A DNA stretch of 41,078 bases, taken from positions 1 to 41,078 of the IMG/VR virus record IMGVR_UViG_3300046740_000104; one strand, 5' to 3'. Position numbers and translations under genes: made by a program. Each line of letters starts with the position of its first letter. The stretch's first letter is position 1. The DNA is from a virus. The notes under the pieces were generated by a model, which saw only the letters and a list, made by a program, of their open reading frames with translations, was not told the origin of the DNA and ran no database searches. Below are positions 32,537 through 39,372 of this stretch, one piece after another.

Positions 32537-32575
32537 CGGCCTTCGTGCGCCCCCGCGCGAAGGCCGTTTCTTTTT
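32537..32575 (+). terminator. Terminator-like hairpin facing plus strand
   Basis: The arms CGGCCTTCG (32537-32545) and CGAAGGCCG (32558-32566) are followed by TTTCTTTTT. The T-run lies on the plus strand, yet both flanking genes are on the minus strand. It may stop antisense transcription entering the polymerase gene from the left, or form a structure between the two cistrons. Confidence 0.65.
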
Positions 32576-32605
32576 GGGTGTCAGGAAAGCGTCATAGTCT
32601 TCCCC

Positions 32606-34552
32606 TCACGGCGATTTGGCAATCACCATGGGCGGTGCCGAAACCCCGTAGCGCCGCATGATCTTGTGTTCGCCCGCCAAGGGTAACCCCCCGGCCCACG
32701 GCGGCGGCTCCAGCATCAGCGCCTCCAGTACCGGGACAGACCCTTGCGGGTTGGCGAGCGAATAGACCAGTTCGTCATGCACCGTCATGCACGGCACCGC
32801 GCCGACCCGGCGGTGAGCCCGCAGCATCGCCTCCGACATGATGTCCCGAGCCGCCGCCTGCGTTGCGTTCTCGGCCAGCTTGCCGCCCCATGTCCGCTGT
32901 TCGACCCAGCGGCCGCCGACTTCGGCACCCCAATAGACGATGCTCCCGGTCGCCTGATCGAGCCTCGGCTTGTGATAGTAGAGAACTCTCCCGGAAGGGA
33001 GCCGCATCTGCAAAGTCCGCGTTGTGCAGCAGAACGCCACGCCCGACCCGCCGACCGGCACCGTCTGGTTCCGGTTGAGGATGGCGTGCTGTGCCGCCAT
33101 TTCCATTTCGTTCCAGAACTCGACAATCCGGCGGTTCGAGGCCCGCCAGCCGCTCTTGAACTTCTCGGCCTGCGACGGCGACAATCGCACGCCGTAGCTC
33201 TTGAGGGCGGTTTCGCGCAGCTTGGTCGCGCCCATGCCGAAGCCCAGCGCCAGCACCAGCACTTTCCCCAACTGGCGATCTTTCGACCCGAACTGCGCCG
33301 CCGCCCACACATAGACGTCCGCGCCTGCCGCGAACACCGCGAGAATATCGTGCTGGCCCGCCAGCCACGCCAAGACCCGGGCCTCGATTTGGGCGAAGTC
33401 GAAGCTCCAGAGCACTTTCTTGTCGTCGGCGGCCTTGAGGCAGGATCTCAGGGACCAGCTTACGCAGTCCAGCAGGGGTGCCGATATGACCGTGTCGAGA
33501 TGATGGGGATCGGCGGCGGCCATGTCGTAGAACAGTTGGGGATCGAAGCCCTTTGGGACGCGCGGCAGGTTCTGCACCTGCACCCCCCGCCCCGACCAGC
33601 GCCCGGTACGTCCGGCCCCGCAGAACTGGAACTGGCCCCGTATGGCCCGGGTTGTCTGGCTCGCCATGTCCAGCATCCGTTGCAGCTTGCGCGTCGAGGC
33701 CCGGGCCATTCGCAGCCTTATCGCAAGCACCTCGACCACATCGAGGCCAAGCCCTTCCTCACGCGCCACCAGCAAGGTTTCCTCGATGGTGGCCCGTTGG
33801 GTGTCGGGGAGGGTGCATTCGTTCGCCGCCAGCCACGCCAGAAGCCTTGCCGTCTGCGTCCCCGGCGAAGTGACGGCTCCGCCGGTAATCACCGCGCAGC
33901 GCGCCGCGTCGATTTTCTCGGCGGCCTCGGCGACGCCTTGCAGCGTGCAGACCCGGTTGAAGTCGATGCCCAACTCGCCTGACGTATTCATGTCCGCGTC
34001 GAGCCGCGACAACTCGGCTTCGTCCGGCGGCAACTCGGGTATTACTGCGGATAGAGCCGCCTCGGCCTCGACGTCTTTCTGGCAATAGGCCCCCAGCGCC
34101 ACATAGTCCGCAACGCTCCATGGCGCGTACACCTTCAAGGGCCGGGACATCTTCAACATCAGCCGGTGCCCGGCCATGTCTTTTTGTGAAGCCAGCCCGA
34201 GCGCCGCCGCCGCCTGCTCCAGCTTGCCGGGAAGTCCGTAGGCCAGAGCCCTTTGCATGGTGCAGCTAAGGGGGTTGGTGACGAACACGCCCAGCCAGTC
34301 CAGTACGGCGGTTTCGAACGAAGCGTTGAAGGCATGCCCCTGCACGTCGGGGTTTTGCAATGCCTGCACCAGATCCGGCGGCAAGTGTTGCGGCAGGATG
34401 GTGTGCCCCGCCGCCCTGCCGTCCAGCTTCCATGCGACGATCAGCACCTTGAACGAAGGGTCCGCGACGTAACGATGGATGCCGACTTTCTTCAGGTCGA
34501 GGTCGCAGTAGGTCTCGAAGTCGAGGTGCAGGTCATGGGTAGGTTTGGGCAT
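32606..34552 (-). CDS. Family A DNA polymerase
   Basis: A 648-residue replicative polymerase of the Pol I family. I start it at the ATG at 34552, preceded by GGAGGG at good distance; the ATG at 34582 lies in the -10 region of its likely promoter. The 3'-5' exonuclease has LDFETYCD (D11, E13), with a later QKDVEAE region. The polymerase core shows motif A FDFAQIEAR (D385), motif B RQLGKVLVLALGFG (R426, K430) and motif C VHDE (D593). No 5'-3' exonuclease domain is present. It is transcribed divergently from the 34729 operon. Confidence 0.95.
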   Translation of the reverse strand: MPKPTHDLHLDFETYCDLDLKKVGIHRYVADPSFKVLIVAWKLDGRAAGHTILPQHLPPDLVQALQNPDVQGHAFNASFETAVLDWLGVFVTNPLSCTMQRALAYGLPGKLEQAAAALGLASQKDMAGHRLMLKMSRPLKVYAPWSVADYVALGAYCQKDVEAEAALSAVIPELPPDEAELSRLDADMNTSGELGIDFNRVCTLQGVAEAAEKIDAARCAVITGGAVTSPGTQTARLLAWLAANECTLPDTQRATIEETLLVAREEGLGLDVVEVLAIRLRMARASTRKLQRMLDMASQTTRAIRGQFQFCGAGRTGRWSGRGVQVQNLPRVPKGFDPQLFYDMAAADPHHLDTVISAPLLDCVSWSLRSCLKAADDKKVLWSFDFAQIEARVLAWLAGQHDILAVFAAGADVYVWAAAQFGSKDRQLGKVLVLALGFGMGATKLRETALKSYGVRLSPSQAEKFKSGWRASNRRIVEFWNEMEMAAQHAILNRNQTVPVGGSGVAFCCTTRTLQMRLPSGRVLYYHKPRLDQATGSIVYWGAEVGGRWVEQRTWGGKLAENATQAAARDIMSEAMLRAHRRVGAVPCMTVHDELVYSLANPQGSVPVLEALMLEPPPWAGGLPLAGEHKIMRRYGVSAPPMVIAKSP

Positions 34553-34577
34553 CGGGCCCTCCGGTGGTGAGGCAACC

Positions 34578-34630
34578 AACATAGTGCATCAAAAAGGGGT
34601 TGACAATGACTTTATGCGTGCTACAACCCC
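34578..34630. promoter_or_regulatory. Overlapping divergent promoters with flanking inverted repeat
   Basis: On the plus strand, TTGACA (34600-34605), a 16-bp spacer and TACAAC (34622-34627) form a promoter for the 34729 operon. On the minus strand, TTGTCA (34606-34601), 17 bp and TATGTT (34583-34578) face the polymerase gene. The two -35 boxes overlap, so the promoters should exclude each other. GGGGTTG (34596-34602) and CAACCCC (34624-34630) form an inverted repeat spanning the plus-strand promoter and may be an operator. Confidence 0.7.
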
Positions 34631-34636
34631 CTCAAC

Positions 34637-34704
34637 AGCCGACGGCTGGCGGGGCAAGGCGAGGGGACGATCATAGTCCGTAGACCCCCTACGACCCTTG
34701 CCCC
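34637..34704 (+). promoter_or_regulatory. Structured leader of the early operon
   Basis: Three nested or adjacent hairpins precede the ribosome-binding site (AGGAG) of the gene at 34729: AGCCG/CGGCT (34637-34647), GGGGCAAGG with CCTTGCCCC (34651-34659 and 34696-34704), and inside it CGTAG with CTACG (34679-34683 and 34689-34693). This may stabilise or regulate the long operon mRNA. No known riboswitch is recognised. Confidence 0.6.
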
Positions 34705-34728
34705 GAAAAGCCTCAACAGGAGACATCT

Positions 34729-35049
34729 ATGCCCAAGACCCTAGCCGACCGTTCCCGCAAGAACACCCCCGAAGCGCGTCAGGCCGAACTGCCCAACATA
34801 CACCCCGCCGACGAACTCTCGGCGGTTCGCGAGGAGATCAAGATCCTCACCAACCGTGCCGATGAACTCCGCGACCAGCTTCTCGCCGAAGGCGCGGACC
34901 TGAAAGGCGACCAGTACACCGCCGTGATCCATCCCGGCACCCGCGAGACGCTCGACCGCAAGGCGATAACCGAAGCGTTTGGCGAAGCCGCCATTGCCCC
35001 CTTCGTCAAGGCAACCAGCTTCAAGACCGTGAAACTTGTGGAGAACTGA
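34729..35049 (+). CDS. Small phage protein with coiled-coil N-half
   Basis: A 106-residue protein, first gene of the plus-strand early/middle operon. Residues 28-56 form a helical coiled coil (ELSAVREEIKILTNRADELR). They are followed by a beta-rich part with the pattern TAVIHPGTRETLDRKAITEAFG and SFKTVKLVEN, common to many phage early proteins of unknown role. The pattern recalls proteins found next to replication genes. It has an AGGAG ribosome-binding site. No catalytic motif is seen. Confidence 0.75.
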   Translation: MPKTLADRSRKNTPEARQAELPNIHPADELSAVREEIKILTNRADELRDQLLAEGADLKGDQYTAVIHPGTRETLDRKAITEAFGEAAIAPFVKATSFKTVKLVEN

Positions 35050-35050
35050 A

Positions 35051-35338
35051 ATGCCCAAGCGTAACCGCACCATCTTCTCCCCGGCACCGCCTGTTTGGAA
35101 AGTGCGGGACATTATCGAGAAGCTCGGCGGCGTGGGCCCTACCACGGAGAAACTCATGGCGAAGGGGTTCTTCCCGCCGGGAGCCGACACGGTTCAGGGC
35201 TGGAGCACCCGCAACAGCGTTCCCGGGCCGTGGAGCCCTGCGCTGTTTTCGCTGGCGCAGGACGCGGGCCTGATCGAGACCCCGATGGACGCGCTGGTGC
35301 GCGACTTCAAACTTACCCCGAAAGGCGCACGAAAATGA
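35051..35338 (+). CDS. Putative HTH regulator (carph-isopro-like)
   Basis: A 95-residue protein. I start it at the ATG at 35051, just past the previous stop, rather than at an in-frame GTG 15 bases earlier. The segment VRDIIEKLGGVGPTTEKLMAKG is followed by GADTVQGWSTRNSVPGPWSP and a final helix. It resembles small YdaS/carph-isopro-type helix-turn-helix proteins, in which "VQxWxxRxxIP" is the recognition region. It could act at the GGGGTTGAC inverted repeats. It is the only clear DNA-binding regulator candidate in the genome, and target and action are inferred. Confidence 0.55.
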   Translation: MPKRNRTIFSPAPPVWKVRDIIEKLGGVGPTTEKLMAKGFFPPGADTVQGWSTRNSVPGPWSPALFSLAQDAGLIETPMDALVRDFKLTPKGARK

Positions 35339-35505
35339 CCAAACGCGAAATCGAGCTTGGACTGGAACTGGAAAAGGCCCTTTCCCGTATCTGGGAACTA
35401 GAAGCGGCACTGCGGGTAGCTCGCTTGCGGATTGATCCTGACCTTATTTCCGACGCCGATTACGCCCTCGTTAACGCTGCCCTCGCACCGGAGCAGGGCA
35501 AATGA
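35335..35505 (+). CDS. Small helical protein
   Basis: A 56-residue protein starting at the ATG at 35335, overlapping the previous stop as ATGA and the following start in the same way. It is mostly helical and acidic at the start (KREIELGLELEKALSRIWEL). No domain is recognised. The tight coupling on both sides supports it as real. Confidence 0.65.
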   Translation: MTKREIELGLELEKALSRIWELEAALRVARLRIDPDLISDADYALVNAALAPEQGK

Positions 35506-35573
35506 ACCCCGAGATCGTAATGATGGTGCTGATGATGCTCGTCGTGGTGTTCTGCTGTCCGGAGGGCAAATGA
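35502..35573 (+). CDS. Tiny hydrophobic peptide
   Basis: A possible 23-residue peptide (MNPEIVMMVLMMLVVVFCC and a short tail). It forms one transmembrane helix, so it could be a small membrane peptide. Its start overlaps the previous stop and its stop overlaps the RuvC-like start (both ATGA), the same coupling as the rest of the operon. The length is below the usual gene threshold, so it may be only a translational link. Confidence 0.5.
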   Translation: MNPEIVMMVLMMLVVVFCCPEGK

Positions 35574-36049
35574 TCTTCGCCGCCGTTGACCCCGGGGCCG
35601 TGCATGCCGCCGTTGCCGTCTTTCACGATGGAACCCCCGTGTTCGTCGACGATATCCGCACCGTCAACGGCATGCTGGACAGCACCGCCTTTGCCCATGC
35701 CTTGCAGGATATGAAGGTCGAGCACATGGTCGTCGAGAACGTGCATTCCATGCCCAAGCAGGGCCTCAGCAGTACGTTTAAATTCGGCATGGGTGTCGGC
35801 ATCATCCACGGCGTTGCCGGGGCCCTGCGGCTTCCCCTGACCCTTGTGACGCCCTCCCAGTGGAAGGCCCACCACGGGCTCAAAGGACCAGACAAGGAAG
35901 CCGCCCGGGCACTCGCGATCCGCCGATGGCCAGACCATAACCGCCGCCTTGAGCGGAAGAAAGACGCCGACCGGGCCGAGGCGCTTCTCATTGGGGACTG
36001 GTACTATGTGCGCTGCGTCGTCACCCGGGCCCCGGAGATTTTCGCATGA
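35570..36049 (+). CDS. RuvC-like Holliday-junction resolvase
   Basis: A 159-residue nuclease of the RNase H-like RuvC fold that would resolve branched DNA formed during replication and recombination, clearing DNA for packaging. The first acidic residue is D7 in FAAVDPGAVH, the second E56 in VVENVHS. TPSQWKAHHG (94-103) is the usual conserved central region, and the final acidic residues lie in KDADRAEALLIG (D132/D134). It begins at the ATG at 35570. It is coupled by ATGA to a zinc-ribbon gene and precedes the SNF2 helicase. Confidence 0.88.
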   Translation: MIFAAVDPGAVHAAVAVFHDGTPVFVDDIRTVNGMLDSTAFAHALQDMKVEHMVVENVHSMPKQGLSSTFKFGMGVGIIHGVAGALRLPLTLVTPSQWKAHHGLKGPDKEAARALAIRRWPDHNRRLERKKDADRAEALLIGDWYYVRCVVTRAPEIFA

Positions 36050-36231
36050 GCAGAGGCGACGGCAAGAACCCCAAGTTCCGCATCCTGTGCAAACGCTGCA
36101 ACAGCTACCAGCATACGGTCTTTAACCACATTTGGGACGACGCTCTAGGAATAAACGTCGGCATCTGCATCACCTGCCGCAAATGTCTTAACACCGCCAA
36201 CGACTTTGACGAGGAATGGCCGAATGAGTAA
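36046..36231 (+). CDS. Small zinc-ribbon protein
   Basis: A 61-residue protein with two CxxC pairs (CKRCNS near residue 15 and CITCRKC near residue 43), so it probably binds one zinc ion. It lies between the resolvase (ATGA overlap) and the SNF2 helicase, whose start lies inside its last codons. It may be an accessory DNA-binding factor for one of them. The function is not known. Confidence 0.7.
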   Translation: MSRGDGKNPKFRILCKRCNSYQHTVFNHIWDDALGINVGICITCRKCLNTANDFDEEWPNE

Positions 36232-37627
36232 GCCCCTGTTCCCCCATCAGCATAAAGGCGCGGTGCGGATCGCCGAGAAGGTTCCGACCTATCTCGCCCT
36301 CGACATGGGCATCGGCAAAACCCGCACGTTCATCGAAGCGGTCGCCATTCGCGAAGCCAAGCGCGTGCTGGTGATCTGTCCGGCTTCCGCCGTTCTTGTC
36401 TGGAAGCGCGAAATCGGCCTCTGGCACCCCGGGGCCACCTTCGTCATCGTCAAGAGCAATGCCGACCTGATAAAGCCCGCGCTCTACTTCATCGTTTCGC
36501 ACGGCCTCATGTCCGTGCTCGGCGGCGTCGCCGAAGCCTTGGCCGTCGGGCCCGCCTTCGACATGACCGCCATCGACGAGGCGCACGCTTTTAACGCAGC
36601 GGATACCAACCGGGTCAAGGCGCTGCGCCGTGCCGCGTCCCGGCTCGGTTTCGTGGTGCCCCTCAGCGGCACCCCCATGAAGAACCACGCCGGAGATCTC
36701 TACACGCTGCTGTCGATCTGCTGGCCGGAGGGCCTCAAGCATCCGTCCGGGGCCCTGATGAACCGCTACGACTTCGAGGAACGGTTCTGCAAGGTGACGC
36801 ATAGATCCTTCGGCGGCCGCCACATGGTCCGGGTGATCGAGGGCTCCAAGAACCTCGACACCCTCAAGGCGATGATCGCCCCGTTTATGATGCGGGTCCG
36901 CAAGGAAGATGTTTTCAAGGATCTGCCCGCCATCATCTGGGACACGGTTCCGGTGCCGCTGGACCGGACGCATCTGCCGCCTGCCACGGAAGGCCTGCTC
37001 GACGAGGCCGTTGGGAAAGTCATGGCGGACAAGGGTCCAACAGCAGGGCTTGACGTCATGGTTGAAGCCCTGCGGGTGCTGGGCACTAACGTCGGTCTGA
37101 TGTCCATACGCCGCATGCTGGGGCTCGCCAAGCTGCGCGGGGCCACCGAGTACATCCTCGACATGCTCGACAATCTTCCCACTGATCGAAAAGTTCTGGT
37201 GTTCGCGCACCACGCCGAAGTCATTGCCTCGCTGGCGCGGCATTTCGGTGAATACCTTCCCGCCGTGCTGACGGGACAGAACACCCCGCGAGAGCGAGAG
37301 CAGGCCGTCGACAAGTTCCTGACTGATCCCAAGTGCCGCGTGTTCATCGGCAACATTCAGGCGGCCGGAACCGCGATTACTCTCGTGGGGCCCAAATGCC
37401 GGTGCAGCGACGTTGTCTTTGTCGAGAGTTCTTGGACGCCCATGGACAACGCCCAAGCGGCATGTCGGGTGCACCGCATCGGCCAGCACGACGGCGTCGT
37501 AGCGAGGATGCTGTCGGCGGCTGGCACCGTCGACGATTTGATAAACGGGCTTCTGGTTCGAAAAGCCCGCGAGTTCACCCAACTGTTCGACCAACGAGGA
37601 GAAAGTAAAAATGAAGATCACGTTTGA
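36224..37627 (+). CDS. SNF2-type helicase/translocase
   Basis: A 467-residue superfamily 2 ATPase. It starts at the ATG at 36224, overlapping the previous gene. Motifs are DMGIGKT (27-33), DEAH (118-121), LSGTPMKN from residue 147, and the SNF2-type QAACRVHRIGQ (411-421) in the second RecA lobe, preceded by NIQAAGTAITL. Enzymes of this family translocate on double-stranded DNA. In Enc34-like phages a similar gene sits in the replication block. It likely remodels protein-DNA complexes or branched DNA together with the RuvC-like enzyme. Confidence 0.92.
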   Translation: MSKPLFPHQHKGAVRIAEKVPTYLALDMGIGKTRTFIEAVAIREAKRVLVICPASAVLVWKREIGLWHPGATFVIVKSNADLIKPALYFIVSHGLMSVLGGVAEALAVGPAFDMTAIDEAHAFNAADTNRVKALRRAASRLGFVVPLSGTPMKNHAGDLYTLLSICWPEGLKHPSGALMNRYDFEERFCKVTHRSFGGRHMVRVIEGSKNLDTLKAMIAPFMMRVRKEDVFKDLPAIIWDTVPVPLDRTHLPPATEGLLDEAVGKVMADKGPTAGLDVMVEALRVLGTNVGLMSIRRMLGLAKLRGATEYILDMLDNLPTDRKVLVFAHHAEVIASLARHFGEYLPAVLTGQNTPREREQAVDKFLTDPKCRVFIGNIQAAGTAITLVGPKCRCSDVVFVESSWTPMDNAQAACRVHRIGQHDGVVARMLSAAGTVDDLINGLLVRKAREFTQLFDQRGESKNEDHV

Positions 37628-38135
37628 AGGACATTTCGTTGACCTCGTCGCCGAGATCGAGAGCTTCCTCGCGACTGTCAAGCGAAAAGGTGTAGTGGAA
37701 AATACCCCTAATAAAAACTACGAATCAAAACCCGTAGCGCCTGCTGCTCAGGGCCCGGGCCCTGACGTCTTTGCGGCTGGGGATAAGCCTGTGGATAAGC
37801 CTGTGGATAAACCCGCGAAGCCGGTGAACCCGCAGATCGCCAAGATGCAGGCCGCCAAGGCTGCGAAAAAAGCCGAGCGGGAAGCCGCCGCCGCCCAACC
37901 GGCACCGGCTCCCGCGCCTGCGCCGAAAGCCGCCGCGCCGCTCGACCCTGCCGAGCTGGTCAAGCTGCGAACCAAGACCATCGAGGAACTCCAAGCGGCT
38001 TACGCCAACGGGCACCAGAAGGAGGTTTTCGAGCTGCTGTCCCGCTTCGGCAACGGCGCAAAGAGTTTCCGCGAACTGCCGCCGGAAGCCTTCGCGCCGA
38101 TCCGCGAGGCGATTGATCTGGGGGCCCTGACATGA
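37611..38135 (+). CDS. Replication-associated protein with Ala/Pro linker
   Basis: A 174-residue protein of unknown function. A short N-terminal beta-rich region (KITFEGHFVDLVAEIESFL) is followed by a long Lys/Pro/Ala linker (residues about 40-115) containing tandem DKPVDKPVDKP. The C-terminal helical part reads VKLRTKTIEELQAAYANGHQ, then FELLSRFGNGAKSFRELPPE. The linker DNA carries two perfect DnaA boxes. Similar proteins occur next to phage replication genes. It overlaps the SNF2 gene by 17 bases and the next start by four. Confidence 0.7.
   Translation: MKITFEGHFVDLVAEIESFLATVKRKGVVENTPNKNYESKPVAPAAQGPGPDVFAAGDKPVDKPVDKPAKPVNPQIAKMQAAKAAKKAEREAAAAQPAPAPAPAPKAAAPLDPAELVKLRTKTIEELQAAYANGHQKEVFELLSRFGNGAKSFRELPPEAFAPIREAIDLGALT
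37782..37817. other. Tandem DnaA boxes, candidate origin
   Basis: Three 12-bp direct repeats (GATAAGCCTGTG, GATAAGCCTGTG, GATAAACCCGCG) carry two perfect TGTGGATAA boxes, at 37790-37798 and 37802-37810. These are consensus TTATCCACA DnaA boxes on the minus strand, with a degenerate third (TGGGGATAA) just before. The boxes are spaced 12 bp apart. They lie inside a coding linker, as lambda's iterons lie inside gene O. Confidence 0.55.
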
Positions 38136-38392
38136 AGCGGCTCGCGCTACTTCTGGCGTTGATCCCCGGTGCCGCATGGGCCGGGGACGACACGATCTAC
38201 GTCATGCCGAAGATCCCCAGCGAGGCGGAGAAAGTCGAGGCCCTGCGCTTCGGCTACGTTCTCAACGGCTTCTCGATGAAGCGGGAATTGCATCAGGGCT
38301 CGATCGACGTGTCGGGCCTGATAGGCACGCCCGCGCCGGGCGTGGTGCGGACCATTCCGATCAGACCCGAACCCAAAAAAGCGAAACAGTGA
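38132..38392 (+). CDS. Small exported protein
   Basis: An 86-residue protein with a clear signal peptide (MKRLALLLALIPGAAWA, cleavage expected after AWA) and a short mature part of about 69 residues (DDTIYVMPKIPSEAEKVEAL ends its first half). The mature protein is probably periplasmic. It overlaps the upstream gene as ATGA. There is no lipobox, so it is not an outer-membrane spanin. Possible roles are superinfection exclusion or envelope modification; nothing in the sequence decides between them. Confidence 0.7.
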   Translation: MKRLALLLALIPGAAWAGDDTIYVMPKIPSEAEKVEALRFGYVLNGFSMKRELHQGSIDVSGLIGTPAPGVVRTIPIRPEPKKAKQ

Positions 38393-38438
38393 TACCCTGA
38401 CCCTCGCGGCTATTCCGCCGTACCCATAGGAGCACAGC

Positions 38439-39110
38439 ATGAGAAGGCTTCTTTTAGCGACAACTGCATTGCTGGCCTTGGCAATTCCCGCCAAGGCCGA
38501 CATTATTATCGACACCAACGGCCAAGGCGGTACCGGCGACAACGTGATCTTCAACTCGATCGCCAGCACCAATCTGGTTCTCGGCACGCTCAACGGCCAG
38601 CACGACGAGATCGTGCGTTTTCGCGATTTGTCCGGCAACGGCAACTTCACGGGATCGGCGGGTCAGAACGGAAACGATATCAAGATCTTCAATACCAGCG
38701 ATCTCGATATCAGCGTCTACGACAGCACCAACACCACGCAACTCGGCATCACGCGGGAGATTTTCTCCCTCAAGGGTGACGGCAATGTTTTCTTCCATCT
38801 GACGGCGCTGGAGAGCGACGGCAGTTTCAAGATCTTCAACTTTGGCGGCTACGCGCTCGGGCCCGGACAGTCCGGCTTCGATTTCCAAGCCATCAACGGC
38901 GAGCGGATCTGGGACTTCGACGTCGTGAACGTCGGCGGCACCATCAGCGACTTCGAGCATTACCGCATCGACGTGCAGCCGTTCGCCGTTCCGGGCCCGA
39001 CCGTCGGCGAGGGCCTTCCCGGCCTGCTGCTGGCGTGCGTGGCCCTGTACGGCTTCAACCGCTATCGCCGCAACCGTCGCGAGGGCGGTTTCGATGCTGC
39101 GATGGCTTAA
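38439..39110 (+). CDS. Surface-sorted protein with PEP-CTERM-like tail
   Basis: A 223-residue exported protein. It has a signal peptide (MRRLLLATTALLALAIPAKA), a beta-rich central domain of Asn/Gly/Asp-rich strands (VIFNSIASTNLVLGTLNGQH; DISVYDSTNTTQLGI), and a C-terminal sorting tail. The tail consists of VPGPTVGEGLPGL, a hydrophobic segment and a basic cluster RYRRNRR. This VPGP..G.GLPGL tail is frequent on Bradyrhizobium-type surface proteins as a PEP-CTERM-like anchor. The tail is followed by nine further residues (EGGFDAAMA). It has its own TAGGAG ribosome-binding site. The role may be to alter the host surface and block a second infection. Confidence 0.78.
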   Translation: MRRLLLATTALLALAIPAKADIIIDTNGQGGTGDNVIFNSIASTNLVLGTLNGQHDEIVRFRDLSGNGNFTGSAGQNGNDIKIFNTSDLDISVYDSTNTTQLGITREIFSLKGDGNVFFHLTALESDGSFKIFNFGGYALGPGQSGFDFQAINGERIWDFDVVNVGGTISDFEHYRIDVQPFAVPGPTVGEGLPGLLLACVALYGFNRYRRNRREGGFDAAMA

Positions 39111-39360
39111 AAAACTGCTTCGCCCGCCCTTACCGGCGGGCGAACCCTATCTGACCCGCCCGACGCCGGAAAACCTTTATGCGTTAATCAAAAAACGTTG
39201 TCCCGTCTGCGGCCTCGCGCCGCCGGACTGGACCGAAGGGCATTGGGCGCTGGATCACGACGGGCCGCAGACGGATGATGCTATCTGTGCTCGCTGCGCG
39301 GCGCACTTTCGCGTCGATCCGAAGCAAAAAACCGCTGTTCGTCTTCATCGGATGCGTTAA
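39094..39360 (+). CDS. Small zinc-ribbon/HNH-like protein
   Basis: An 88-residue protein with two Cys pairs (RCPVCGLAPP at about 35-44 and CARCAAHFRV near 68-77) flanking H-x-ALDHDGP, a pattern of a zinc ribbon or degenerate HNH-type fold. The N-terminus is basic (LRWLKKLLRPP). It starts 17 bases before the stop of the surface-protein gene, so it is cotranslated. The function is not known. Confidence 0.7.
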   Translation: MLRWLKKLLRPPLPAGEPYLTRPTPENLYALIKKRCPVCGLAPPDWTEGHWALDHDGPQTDDAICARCAAHFRVDPKQKTAVRLHRMR

Positions 39361-39372
39361 TCGAGGAAGCCA

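Noticed and set aside
36188-37681. 497-codon minus-strand frame
   Set aside because: It lies opposite the SNF2 helicase, whose motifs are complete. The frame is an effect of high GC at third positions.
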